Notes under the pieces: model-generated
Told to the model about the DNA's origin: nothing
What the model saw: only the letters and a program-made list of their open reading frames with translations
Database searches by the model: none
Part shown: positions 1 through 12,067 of the stretch, piece by piece
How positions within the stretch are numbered: the stretch's first letter is position 1
Layout of the letters: every line of letters begins with the position of its first letter
Assembly: GCF_026151205.1 (NCBI RefSeq)
Contig: NC_087077.1
Coordinates: 15,414,983-15,478,982, forward strand
From: Bolinopsis microptera
Taxonomy: Eukaryota > Ctenophora > Tentaculata > Lobata > Bolinopsidae
DNA length: 64,000 nucleotides
Direction: 5' to 3'
Made by a program: the position numbers and the translations under genes

Positions 1-2640
1 GTGGAACATAACGATTGAGGTTTTTGAAAGAATATTTATTTATTTTTATTTTTCTTTTTGGGAAACTAAACTTTTAAATATTTGTTTTATTATTTTTATT
101 GTAAACAGTTTTTTTCATTTTATTTTCTTTTATTAAAAACTTTTCCCCCCAAATTTCCCCATCCATGAAAATAAATAAAACAAAAAAAATTTTTTTTGTA
201 AGGTTTTATGAACACAATTTATCCTTTTTATTTGGGATTGGGGGTGGTGAAAAGCCTCAATTGTTCCAACCCTATTCCCCAAAGTAAAACCCATGGAATG
301 GGGGCTAAAAAAAAATCCCCGGTTCAGAAGACCTGGGGGTGTTAAGCGGAGGGTTTGGGGTTCCTGCTCCACTCTCGAAAATGGGGAAGCTTTTCTGGAA
401 GGGCCCTAGCGGTGGGGGCCCAATTTCTGAAAGTTGTTGAATGGGGGAAAGAAAAGATGGGAGAGTGATGATTGAACTATTTTTGTTTTTAGTTTAGTTA
501 CCAAAAATGTGTAAATAAAGTTATGTTACCTATTGAATTTTAGTTAATTGGGATTTAAAAAAACAAGCCGGGGGTTTTGGGGGGGACACTTCCCTTAGTG
601 TTTGGGTGTTTGAAAATTTTGAAAAAAATTGGGTAAAGTATATTATTGTTTATTTATTAATGGGGGGAAAAGGTAGTGGAAAGTTGGCCTTAATGTGATG
701 TGTGAATTGTTTATTCCTTCTGGTAGTTTTTGGTTGGGTTTGTAAAAAAAATTGGGGTTATTTTTAAAAGGGGGGGTTTTTTTAAATTTATTGAGTTTGT
801 GGGGGATGGGGAAATTTTATTGAAAGGGGGTGAATTGTTTGGGGGTTTTAAAATTGTAGTTTTGAGAGGGGTGGAAGGTTTAATGGGGTTTGGTAATTTT
901 ACTTGTGTTAAAAGGGGTTAAAAAAGTTAAATTTAGGGTTGTTAAAGGGGAAATTGGTTTGGGTAGGTGTAAAAAATAACATAATTTTGTTAAGGGGTAA
1001 AAAAAGTTGGGGATTGTATTTTATTTTTGAGTTTTGTTTGAAATTTTTTTTATGAATTTTTGTTTTTTTGGAAAGTTTTAATGTTTTTGTATTTTGTTTA
1101 AATAAAAATTTAAGGTTTGTTTGTGTTTTTATTAATAATTTAAAAATTTTGGGGGATTAAAGAAAGGAGTTTTGGAATTAGTGGGCTGGCCCCTTGTATG
1201 GGGGTGTAAGAATTTTGGAAGGGAATTTTATTTTTGTTTGAATTTTGTTGGTTTGAGATTAGATTTTATGTTGGTTTAATTTTTGTTAATTGTTTGTTGT
1301 TTAAAAATTTTTTAAAAAATTTTATTTGTAAATGGAAGATGCGTTTTGGGATTGGGGGGGAAGGGGGAAATATTAAAAAGGGGGTATGGGGGGAAAAAAA
1401 AAGTTAGTGGGGGGTTTGTTGGGTTTAGTTTAGGAAACAATAAATTTTTTTGGTTTTTTGGGAAATTTGTTGGAAGTAAAGGAGGGTGAAAAATAAAATT
1501 TGGGGGGTGGGGGGGGTTTTGGGGAGAAAAATTTTTTTTAAATTGTTTTTTTTTTTTTTGGTTTTTATTTTTTTTGTTTTTTTTTAAATTTTTTTTTTTG
1601 GTTTTTAATTGAAAAAAAAAATTTTAAAAAAAAAATTCAATTTTCATTTAAAAATTAAAAAAAATTTTTGGGTAAAATTGATTGTAAAAATGAAGTTTTT
1701 GATTGAAAAGGGGTTTTGAAAATTTAAAAAGAGGGGTGAAAGGAAATAAAAAAAAGGGGTTTTGGTATAAATTTTTTGGGGTGGGGAAAAAGTTTGTGTT
1801 GGGGGGTTTTTTTTTTTTTTGTTTGAAAAAAGGGGGGAAAAATTGTTCTATTTTTTTGTTATAATGAATGTTTGGGGGTTTTTTTTAAATATTTGGGTTA
1901 TTATTTGGTTTAATTTAAATGTTTAATTTTATTATTTTATTTTCTTTTTAGGACTCCTCCCCTTTTTTTGTTAATAAATTTGAAATTTTTTTTTAAATTA
2001 TTTGTTTTTAAATTTTATTTTTAATTAAAAACTTTAAAAGAATTGTATGTGAAAAGGGAAACGTTTAAAAAGGGAAGAAGCCCCCTACAAATTTTGGGTG
2101 TTTAAGTAAAAGTGAGCAAAATGACGGGGCAATTGTTGTTTTGGGGGGAGTTTTTGCATTGTGGAACCAACAACCGGGGGGGAAAACAATTTTCTTTTTT
2201 TTTGCTTTTAAAAATTGGGATGTTTTTATTTAGAGTTTAAAATAACGATTTTGATTTACTTTGAAAAAAAATTTTTTTTTCCCTTTTTTTTGTTTAGGAG
2301 GGGAAAAAGGGTCGCAGGGGTGAGGGGATGTGGTTTTTGATTTTTGTTTTTTTTTGAATTTTTAAAAAATTTTTTTTGTTGGGTAGTTTTTTTAAATTAA
2401 AAGTTGAGTTTTTTTGATAAAAGATTTTTCCTTGTGAAAAAGGGGAAAAAATTTAAAAGAAAATAATTTATATTGTTATTTTTAATTTTGAAAGGGTTTA
2501 CTAATTTGGTTGGTTTAAATTTGTTTGATTTTTAAACATTTTTTTTTTTAAGCTTTAAAATTGGTTATGAAATTAAAATTTTTGGTGTGTATTGGGAGAT
2601 AATATTTTAGAATTATTTAAAAGGGGAGGTGGGGTAGGTT
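1..2640. other. Gene-less, homopolymer-rich, C-poor stretch
   Basis: No credible gene is visible; open frames are short and made of homopolymer-encoded residues. Runs of G, T and A of 4-9 bases are far more frequent than in the rest of the window, and C is nearly absent from the plus strand between about 500 and 2600 while G is common. The texture differs sharply from sequence after about 9.5 kb. A poorly resolved consensus is the leading explanation; a genuine strand-biased repeat is the alternative. Confidence 0.7.
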
Positions 2641-4890
2641 TAAAGTTTTTTTGGGTTGGCAAATCGGGTTAGAAAAGATTTTTAAATTTTTTGTTGTGTA
2701 AAATAAGTTGTCGGTAATTTGATTTTCAGTGGGGGAGGGTTTCATAAAAAGAGTGGTGTGTGGGGGTTTGGATGAAAAGTAAAAGGGTTCTTGGGGTTGT
2801 TTTAAGTTTGTTCCCCCCAATGGGGGGTTTTTGGGGGTGTAAAAGATTTAAGGGGGGTATTGTTGTTAAAAGGAGGGGTGGTAATACTGTCTGGCCGTTG
2901 GAAGTTTTAAATTCATTAGAAAGGAAAGGGGGCGGTATGTTGAAGCCCCCTTAAAGTTTTTTGGGGGTTGAAACGAATTGGGTTCCCCTCGCAAAAAGAT
3001 TTTTTAAATTTTTTTTTGTGCCCAAACTATAAATTTGTCAGGTAAAAATGATTGTGGGGGGAAAGTTGTAAGGGTGGTATGTAAAAGGTGGTGAAAAAAG
3101 AATAACCGGGTTCCTTGGGGATTTTAGTTTTTTCCAAAGTTTGTTCGAATGGGGGGGTGTTGGGTGTCCAAGTTTTAAAAGGTGGGGGCTATTGTGTGAC
3201 TCTAAAAGGTGGGTGGTAATCCCGGTCGGGCCCTTTGGAAGCCCTTTAAAATTAGTTGGGGAACCGGTAAGGGGGCGGCTATGATGGGCCTTTTAAAGGG
3301 TTTTTGGGGGGAAAAACGTTGGGGCCCCTACCCTCGACGATTTTTTTTTTTTGTTTGCCCAAACTATCGTTGATCAGAGTCACACTGAGACTTCATTGAA
3401 AGGGTGATGATTCAGTGAAAGAGCTGGTGACCTAGTGGGTGTGGGCAAAAAAACCCCTAACCGGGTTCCTTGGGGAGCTGTGATTAATCCAATTTTGTTC
3501 GCCAATGGGGGGTGTTGGGTGTCAAAGTCTTAAGGGGGTGCATTGGAGAACTCTAGAAGGATGGGATGGAAATACTGGGTTTGGGCCGCGGGAAGCCCTA
3601 GAATTTCCCGTTCGAAACGGTAAGGGGTGCGGCTCTGATGAGAAGCCCCCTTAAAGTTTATTTGGGGTGAAACGACATCTGGGTCCACCCTGCAAAAGTT
3701 TTTTCCAATTTTTGTTGTGTCCCAACTATACCGTGATCAGGTCAAATTGAGTTCAGTGAAAGGGCTGTGACTTAGTGAAAGAGCGGGTGCCCTGTAAAAT
3801 TTTGGGGTGACTGAGAAAGCCCTTTCCCCGGGTTCCCTTGGGGAGCAGTAAGATTATTTCCAAAGTTTGTTCGCCAAGGGGGTGTGTCGGGGTGCCCCAA
3901 AGATCTTAAAGGGGGTGCTTTTGTGATGAACTCTAGAAGGATGGGATGGTAAACTCGGTCTGGCCGCTGGACCCTTGAATTTCCCAGTTCAAAAACCCGA
4001 TTAAGGGGGTGGGGCTATGATGAGAAGCCCCCTTTAAAAGTTTTTGGGGTTTTAGAAACGACTCTGGGTCCCTACCCTCGCCAAATTATTTCCATTTTCT
4101 TGTTGTGTCCAACTATACCGTTGATCAGAGTCACATCTGATGACTTCAGTGAAAGGGCTGATGACTTCAGTGAAAGAGGCTGGTGACCTAGTGAAAGTGC
4201 TGGTGACGATGAGAAAGACCATAAACCAGGGGATTCCTTCGGGAGCATGTAAGATTATATCCAAAGTTTGTTCGCCAATGGGGTGTGTCTGGGTGTCAAA
4301 GATCTTCAAGGTGGGTGCTACTTGTGATGAACTCTAGAAGGATGGGATGGTATAACTCGGTCTGGCCGTCTGGAAGCCCATAGAATTCCAGTTCAGAAAC
4401 CGAGTAAGGAGGTGCGGCTACTGATGAGAAGCCTCCTTAAAGTTTATTTGGGTTAGAAACGACATTCTGGGTCCCTACCCTCGCACAAGATTATTCTCAA
4501 TTTTCTTGTTGTGCCCCAAAACTTACCTTGATCGACACTTGATGATTCAGTAAAAGGGGTATGATTCAGTGAAAGCGGTGCCCTAGTGAAAGTGCTGGGA
4601 GGAGAAAAGCCTAAACCAGGGTTTCCTTGGGGAGCAGAAAGATTTATCCAAAGTTTGTTCGCCAAGGGGTGTCTGGGTGTAAAAGATTTTGGGTGGGTGC
4701 TACTTGTGATGAACTCTAAAGGATGGGGGGGAAATATCGGTCTGGCCTTTGGCCCCAAGTTTCCCAGTTCAGAAAAAGAGAAGGAGGGCGGCTATGAGAG
4801 AACCCTCCTTAAATTTTTTGGGGGAAAAAACGACTTGGGCCCCTACCCTCCCCAAAGATTATTCTCAATTTTCTTGTTGTGTCCAACTAA
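2640..4890. repeat. Satellite, about 6 units of 340-400 bp
   Basis: A block resembling gggtccctaccctcgc recurs at about 2981, 3322, 3681, 4066, 4469 and 4837, giving spacings of 341, 359, 385, 403 and 368 bp. Each unit also repeats a motif around 'ttgttgtgtccaacta', short direct repeats resembling 'gacttcagtgaaagggctga', and 'gaactctagaaggatgggat'. The 4066-4469 copy looks best preserved. Length variation is mostly homopolymer indels, so sequencing error may contribute. The open frame crossing 4586-5185 runs through the last unit and is not taken as a gene. Confidence 0.85.
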
Positions 4891-6734
4891 ATCCGGGAAA
4901 AATCTGGATGTCGAACTATCTATGCTTCTACGCTTTTATTGGAAAAAAACTGCGAAAGGGTGTGGGAAATTATTGGTTTATGGGAAATTTTTCAAAAAAA
5001 AGAAGAACTTTCCCTTTCTTGCTCATTTATGTCTAATTCGGTTTGTGACTCCATATGCCTGGAAAAAACTAAGAAGACGAATTTCGGGTGATCAGGTTTT
5101 TCAAAATGGTAAGGCGGTGCTCCCTAAGTTGTTTAAAAAAATCGGCAAAGCTTTTGTTTTCCCTTGCTGGCTTTTCAACACATGATACAAGGGTACATTC
5201 CCCGTATTTTTAAATTTGAATCCCACAAAAATAATGAAATACCTATTTCCCAGACAAAAGGAAACGTTTAAGAAAAAGAAGAATGGGCAGGCGACTTTAA
5301 CTTCGTGTTTATCGCGGAGGCGTCTCCTACCCCTTATGGGGGTTAGCAGTCTCCTTTCAGGAGACAATTTTCACTTGAAAGAGTTATAGTTTTGGTGTGG
5401 CGTGCAAAAATCTAAGAGTTTATTCCGGATGTTAAGAAGTAAACACATGTTGTGATGTTATTTTTTATTTAATTCATTTTACTGACTATTGCCTATTCCC
5501 CATTTAGGTCCTTTGAGTTTATGTTAAAGCAGAGTATTATTTGTCTACTTGTTCTGGGTAAAGCCCAACCCCAACACACATGTTTTTTATTTAGTATTAA
5601 ATTAAAACAAAAGTGAAAATAATTACTAAGAAATAGATTTTTTTTTTACCAATTTTTTTTGATATTTTTTTAAACCGTTGTGGTTTTAGATTTTGGATAA
5701 AAATTGGGGGTTTATTCGGGTTGTTAAGAACCACTTGTGTATATATTATAACCAGGTAGCACAACTTTACAAAAGTATATTTTTTTATAAATAGCGTCTG
5801 ATGTATCATTAGGAAAATTTAGTTGGATATTATTTTTACGGTATGTTTTTTAAATTTTTTTTATTGATTGATTTTGGGATTTTGTAAAAAATTGGTGTAA
5901 AATAATTAAAACTATGGACGTATTGGTTTTTGGGCCCTGGGTTTTATCGCCCAAAAGTATCACCCTACTAGGACTTGAGTTATGTAAATATTCGGGTCCT
6001 GTCGTGCCCGAAAACCCCAAAATAAAGGAAAAATGGGGAGTATTATTGGGCAATTCAAGGGGGGGGGAGGGCGTGGTAGTGGGGAAAATACATACCAAAC
6101 CTAGGGCCCCCAAGGCACCTTGGTAAGTTTCTCTTAAAATGAGAAGTTGAAGGGAAAAATTGCCCGACGAGCTAAAGGTTTTTCCCCCGAAGGGCAAGAA
6201 AGCCATGCTCGGGGGTCCCAGCCCCCTGAAAAAATTCCCCCAAAAGTTCTGGAAAGGTTTCTGATTACCAACAGAGACAAATCTTTTTTTCCACTTGCTT
6301 CCTAAAGAGATTTTCTCATGTCAACATTTCTGATTTTAAAAATTTTAAATTTCAAAAATTTATTTAGTTTATTATATTTAGCTAGATTTTTTATTTTCAT
6401 TTATTTTATTTAATTTAAATTGTTTTAATTTTTCGTTTAAAAATAGGACACTTTATTTACTTTATGCGGGCCCGGGGACCAAGTCCAAACAAGACCAGCA
6501 TTTAGATAAACTGGAAAAAATCAAAGGATCTCCCGGGAAACACGATATATAAAAAGGTATGTAAGATAAACTGGAAAACGTTTAAAAAAAATGAATTCGG
6601 AAGTATGGTGGACCCCAAACGAAAACCTTCAAAAAGTGCCCCAGTTGAATTTGAAGTTTTTGTAATTATTTTATTAGTTTTTAAATAATGTTAGTTAATT
6701 GATACCTATTTTTAAATATTGGTTACTTCTTTTG
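4891..6734. other. No recognisable gene
   Basis: AT-rich sequence with many homopolymers. Open frames at 5850-6206 and 5914-6126 lie on opposite strands of the same stretch and show no recognisable motif. A small perfect hairpin (GTCTCC, 5-nt loop, GGAGAC) lies at 5349-5365. No repeat family from the rest of the window is recognised here. Confidence 0.5.
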
Positions 6735-7090
6735 ATCCGACCACTTTTCCTTCGCCACAGAGCGTCAACACGCGGTGCGGTTGGCTATACACTTCCGCTA
6801 AGCGCTCCACATCCCAGCCCGTTACATCCCACCGCTCCCCGTCCAGACCGCATTCCCGAGCGTGTGGCAGTCTTTGACAGACCGGATTAAATCCCCTTAC
6901 CGTCAGGATCCCCCGGGGCGATAAAAGGGCCTTGGTGCGGAATCAGGAGGGTCTAGACGGCGTCGTGGGGGCGGAGAGCTGGCATCCCCGACCCCCCCGA
7001 CTATTGGAACCCAGGCCGCTCCCCTATCCCGGCCCGCGCCTTCTCCGAAGCGATGTCAAGTTGATAGACTTGTACATAAAAATACACTGA
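6735..7090. other. GC-rich island, unidentified
   Basis: About 350 bp of markedly GC-rich sequence with CpGs and the restriction-like strings cccgggg and ggatcccccgg sits between AT-rich flanks. No rRNA, tRNA or protein family is recognised, and open frames are short. It could be a CpG-island promoter, a foreign fragment or an artefact. Confidence 0.4.
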
Positions 7091-7458
7091 CTAATGTACC
7101 CCGGGGGCGACATCAGTCACGTTTCAAAAGATACTACATTTTACCCAAACATTTCCTACAAACAAATAATGGTTTTTGTGAAGTATAAAAAATCTTAATT
7201 GTTTTAAAAATAAAAATTATCATTTCAATTGTATTTGAATCGAATTTTGAAGAGAACCAGCCAGTGGAAAAGGTAAGTTCTTTCTCTGCTGTCTCATGTA
7301 AAAGCGAGCTGTCAAGTTTTGGGAAAAAAAAAGCCCGGGGATTGGGGGTAAACCGAGGGATCCCGAGCTACAAGAATCGTGCGGAAAAAATTTTCAACAG
7401 ATCCCTCAACTAACCAGAAATTTTTGAATTGTCCGGAACGTTTTGGAAATTTAAACCC

Positions 7459-7680
7459 TTTTTTTATTAGTTTTTTTTTTTTTTTTTATCTTCTTTTTCT
7501 TCTTTTTTCTTATTTTATTTTTTTTTTATCTTTTTTATTTATTTTATTTATTATTCTTTTTTTATCTTTTTTTTCTTTTTTTATTTCTTTTTTTTCTTTT
7601 GGTTTTTTTTTTTCTTTTTTTTTCTTTTTAATTTTTTTACTTTTTTTTTCTCTTTTTTTTTTTTTTTCTTTTAATTTTAT
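7459..7680. repeat. Poly-T / pyrimidine low-complexity tract
   Basis: About 220 bp of T with scattered C and a few A or G. Open frames on both strands here encode only F/L/S or K/E strings and are shadows of the tract. Confidence 0.9.
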
Positions 7681-9540
7681 CCGCTTCATTGCGGAGATAA
7701 CTATAAACCCCTTTGTCAGTGTATGCAGAAGACATCTGGACATACTCCTCTATGTTACATTGTTAATAAACTGAGAAAAAGCTTTCAGCTTTTTGAAGCT
7801 GAAAAATTTTAAAAAAAGTTTATATAAGTTAAAGTTTTTTAATCCGATGAAACGTAGGTATTAAATTGAAAAAAGATTTAAAGTCCCTCCGATTGCCAAA
7901 TATTTTTCTAGATAATTAAAAAAATAAAACGCGGGTGATCATCCTGCACAGGGGAAACACGGGGTTTAATTTAGCGGGAAAAATTGTACTCCTTGCTGTG
8001 GGAGTGTGGACCCCATTTTATTAAAAAACCCTGTTTGTTGTGTAAAATTCGGGTAAACTTATACAGGAAGGTCCTGCTTGCACTCGGAGCAAGGGGAACC
8101 CCCCTTCATCAACTAGATTCCTTTTGGAGGGTGGTGAAAAGGGGGGACGAGCCATCAACAAATCTCTTGTTTTGAGAGGTGAAGAGAGCGCAAGGGCGTT
8201 TCCAGATTCAAGCCCCGATCAAAAGTTTACAGGGCGTTTTTTTTGCAGAAATGAAGCTTTTCGATCCCCCACACTATCTCACCAATGATCAGTTCAGGGA
8301 CCACTGTGTGATAATGCAAAAATGTTTATTGAGGATCGCCTTTTTCGAAATTTAAAATGGTGGTGTCGTGCGCCATTGTGGGTGTGCGAGGTTTGCCGGC
8401 AACAATAAAGCTAATTTTAAATTTTTTAATTTCCGTTTTCGTTCGCAGTGACATTTAAATTTCAAAAGATTTGTTATTGTTTCGCGGGCTTTGAGAAGGA
8501 GAAATTTTTCCGAGCACTGTCACATAAATTTTGATAACCTGTATCGGCAGGGATTCGGGATAACTATAACACCTGCCCGATATGCCCCATCAAGATGAAG
8601 GGGTTTCAGAAATAATCTACCCGGGAAAGAAGGATATAAAAAAAAGAACTTTCAACTTTTTGTATCTTGTTTTGCGGACTTTTTTGGTGAATGGAAAAAA
8701 TTTGCCGAACCCGTCACCCTAAATTTTGTTTTATTTACTGAGGGGTCGGGGGAAACTCAACCCGCCCGAAATTCCTATTAGTGATATGGGTTTTCGAAAT
8801 TGAGGGAAACCAAAGGGTTTTAGGAAAAAAAGGGTACTAAATCAAAAAAAACCCCACTGATGTCCGGGGCCCGTACGCCACGAGCAATTAATTTTTTGGG
8901 GGATAAGTCCGCATCCGGCCCCAGATGAAAAGGGGGTGGAAAGGGGCCTGCTGTTTTTTTTTTAAATTAATTTTTTTAGATATTATTTAATTTAGATGAA
9001 TTTTGTGTTTTTATTTGATTTTGTTTTAAATTGATGGGTTTTTATTTCTCTTTTAAAATTTTTTTTTTTTGGAATCTTTGTTTTATCTCCCAATTATTTT
9101 AAACCAAACCCTTATAATTTTATTTATTAAAAAGGGGGGTTAATTTTTTCTTGGAAAAGTGATTGAGACTGACCGGTTTTGGGGCAGGCCGGGGGTGTCG
9201 GGGATAATTTTTTTATTGTTCCGAATTTTTTTAAAATGGGGGGCCCACTGTCTAAAAACCATCAGGTACGGTCGTGTTTTACTCTCTCCCCGGGCTAATT
9301 CATGGATTATGAGGGGGAAAGGGGGGATAAAAGGGGGGATCCCTTTTTATTTGTTTCTTTTCTTCGAAAAAATTTTTTCTGAACTTTGGATTAGCTTGCA
9401 TTTTGTAAAAGAAGGGGGAACCCTTTTTGAGCATTTACATGATTTGTTTTTATTGTACCGAAAATAAATTAGACATTTTTGTCCTTTTGCAAGGGGGGAA
9501 TACTGCAAAAGATAGACCCGAAACGGGAAAATTCTCCCAT
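7681..9540. other. No supportable gene
   Basis: AT-rich sequence with frequent homopolymers. At 8235-8340 a frame after 'tttttttgcag' reads a short protein-like stretch including FRDHC, faintly like a Cys/His motif seen in Polinton-type PolB, but it ends quickly and is not accepted. The frame at 9159-9467 is not recognised. Sequence texture becomes normal at about 9.5 kb. Confidence 0.4.
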
Positions 9541-9773
9541 GTGTATCAATATGCAAGTCTATTAACGATGCTCAGACAACCATTCTATGGAAGATGTGAA
9601 AGCTCATGGATATGATCCTCTCCCCCAATCGCTAATGAACAATCAAAGGTTTGTTATTATGTAATATTATCTTTTTCTATTCACTATGCATTTATAATTA
9701 AAGTAATGATTATCATAAGAATAAGGTTATTATTTTATATTTTCTAATATTATTTTCTATTTAGTATTTTCTA

Positions 9774-9909
9774 GAACGATAGTTTTGAAAGGATTTTTGA
9801 CTTGGAGACATCAATCGAGGATAAAGTGGATACGATGGTGCTACCGGAGTCATCTGAGGACTTCAGCCCCATCATAAGCAGCACATTCAAGGATTTAGAG
9901 CCGATTTGA
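9774..9909 (+). pseudogene. Exon-like fragment of the PolB-associated 5' exon family
   Basis: After an acceptor-like 'tattttctag' the frame is open to a stop at 9907-9909. Its central part, MVLPESSEDFSPIISSTFK, is clearly related to MILPETKEDFNPILCSTFK at about 28506 and to the third copy at about 37040, which sit upstream of Polinton-like PolB sequence. This is a divergent member of the same repeated exon. The role of the encoded segment is unknown. No neighbouring PolB exon survives nearby. Confidence 0.55.
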
Positions 9910-10805
9910 AGAATCTCACACCGGGCATTGGCTCTGCCTACCCGCTTCAACATGCAAAAAGTACTCCCTAAAGACCAAAAAGGATCTAACGAAGCTGCTC
10001 TAAATTGTGTTTTTATGTTGTGTAATATAATATGTATATGTTTTTTGATGTTTTATAATTTTTACTCTTATTCAAAAAATTCAGTATCTTTTATTCAATA
10101 AGGGTCGAAGTAGAACCAAATCTAGATCATTAATCTTCAAACCAATAAATTAAAACAGAAAAAAGACGGTTTTCCTAAGTTTCTATGACCTAATTTTCTT
10201 GAATGGGCGTGGTTTTCAACACCATCAGAGCTTAAATCCCAAATTAAACATGACATTTATATTTGAATAACGAATCGCAGACAGCTAACGTTACTCCTTT
10301 CTACTAAAAAAGCCGATTTAAGATATTTTATCTATATAGGAGCCCATAAATATGGGTGTGGCCGAAGCAGGGGTCAGATGGTCGAGTTGGAACTTGAAAT
10401 TTGTTTGGTGGTTTTTGAGCCTATAGGCTATAAGGAACGTAAGATAAGAACTCCAATCAATTAATTCAACAACATTTTGTTTTCTAACCTACCTACCGGG
10501 AATAGTTGTTCCCAACAAAAGGCATGCTGATATATCATGCGCTGCTTATGACCCTGCAACTTCTTCTGATGCCGATTGCCGGAGGTCTTTCTAACTGTTT
10601 TGGTTCTCGTGTCCCCTCGAAATGTAACGATTGCGTCCTTCGTAGTTTATAACGTCAATACATCTTACTACAAATTAGCAGATACAATAAGTATAAAAAC
10701 CAATTCCCATTCATATAACTTATTATAAAACAGGATCTTACTGACAAAAATAATTCTGAAAAATTCATATAACTAATAAAATAATATGCAATATGCATAA
10801 TAGAA
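9910..10805. other. No recognisable gene
   Basis: AT-rich intergenic or intronic sequence with in-frame stops throughout. No repeat shared with the rest of the window is recognised. Confidence 0.5.
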
Positions 10806-11058
10806 GCCGTAGTTGACGGAGAGTCTTACAAGGGTAACAAGCTATTCATCCCACGCATCCCTATCAAACCAATTGATGGGACCTTTCTATTTGATATGAC
10901 TCGCCGACAATTCCCTTTAAGACCCTGTTTGGCGATCACACGTCCAACAAGGCCCAAGAACAAACTTTGAAAAAGGTAACATCTTCTTGGACCGGCCATT
11001 ATTTTCTCATGGCCAATACTATGTGGGGCAAAGCAGGGTTGTGGAAAGGACGCTATAA
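10806..11058 (+). pseudogene. Helitron-type PIF1-like helicase fragment
   Basis: Two frames separated by a shift near 10970 encode consecutive conserved pieces of the C-terminal part of a PIF1-like helicase as found in Helitron Rep/Hel proteins. The first contains KLFIPRIPIKP and TRRQFPLRP, matching the conserved IPRI...P / RRQFP region. The second contains RPLFSHGQYYVGQSRV, matching the FSHGQ.YV..SR motif near motif VI. In the family this domain unwinds DNA during rolling-circle transposition. Only about 85 codons remain, with a frameshift and stops. No Rep domain or Helitron end is seen, so this is a dead fragment. Confidence 0.8.
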
Positions 11059-11661
11059 TGAGTTTTGTCGTTCGACATTGGAACCCTGATTAGGGGCAAT
11101 TTACCCAACTCCATTGTATCGCTCAAGTTTTTCCTATCCATAAAGGAGATATAAATTGTTTCTAACACAGTTTAAGTTCTATATCGGAAATCTACATAAC
11201 ATTTTTTTCTTTCTGACAGTCTTTTTATCAACAGATCCAGCTGTTAACGAGTGTATCTAGAAACGAGAAACTGAAATTTTATTCCTCACAATTGTTGGAT
11301 GAAGAAGAAAGATCAAAGAGACTAGCAAAACTATTTTCTAGACATCTCCCTCTACCATGGACTGGGTAGTCTTATCTTATCGCTCTATTGTCACTTAATT
11401 ACCCCAATCAAGGGCAATATTATATATACGGGATTTGAGAGCATTAGAGAGTGCTTCCTTTAACTTTAAATCTTGATCTCACGGTATTTTAACTGCTGAG
11501 TACCTTAACCTAGATCGGGTTGTTATTTACCTAGACTTAGGTTTTCATTATATATTATACCCTAAATAATGTTACTGTACATCATTACCTTATCCAAACA
11601 GAATTTCATATAACTTGTCTCCTTTGTACTCACTTACATATCAAACTAAATACAGTCCCCT

Positions 11662-11953
11662 TTATTTCAACCCGAGTATACGCTGATCCGGATGTGCCAT
11701 TGGACCACTGTGCGAGGTGGTTAATAATGGGCTCAAAGAACACTCAGAACATGCTCCTTTAACATCCAAGACAATATTATGTTTAAAAATGGGTAACATA
11801 AACCTAGAAACTACTTTAAGCAGCATAGTGGTAGTATGTACGCTTAATCGGAACAGTGATGATAATAGAACTGTTCTTAAGTTAGACTTTATTTCAGACA
11901 GTATTAGCAATAAGATCAGAAATCATATTGAACAGAACAAATACATATTGTGA
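11662..11953 (+). other. Uncharacterised open frame, possibly an exon
   Basis: A 78-codon frame from 11717 has a protein-like composition (EHSEHAPLTSKTILCLK) and extends upstream without stops for a short distance. I do not recognise the family. No splice context is convincing. It lies between a dead helicase and family X fragments, so an old transposon exon is plausible. Confidence 0.3.
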
Positions 11954-12067
11954 AGTAAAGAACGTGGTGTACAAAATTACTTGTAAGATTATTATAGTAT
12001 CGGAGAGACGTGCAGGATCGAGGGCACATAATAACTGATAAGCTCGGAGAGTACTTACGAATACGAT

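Noticed and set aside
4586-5185. 199-codon plus-strand open frame
   Set aside because: Runs through the last satellite unit and homopolymer-rich DNA with no recognisable motif; stop loss in noisy sequence is likelier.
7379-7774. Phe-rich 131-codon frame and its Lys-rich opposite
   Set aside because: Encoded by a T-rich low-complexity tract.
8235-8340. Possible PolB Cys/His motif (FRDHC)
   Set aside because: Only five suggestive residues in noisy sequence; flanking text does not continue the family pattern.
11717-11953. Weak resemblance to a p53-type DNA-binding domain
   Set aside because: A few residues (EVV, H.E, AP, GN) align, but the zinc-binding and core motifs are absent.
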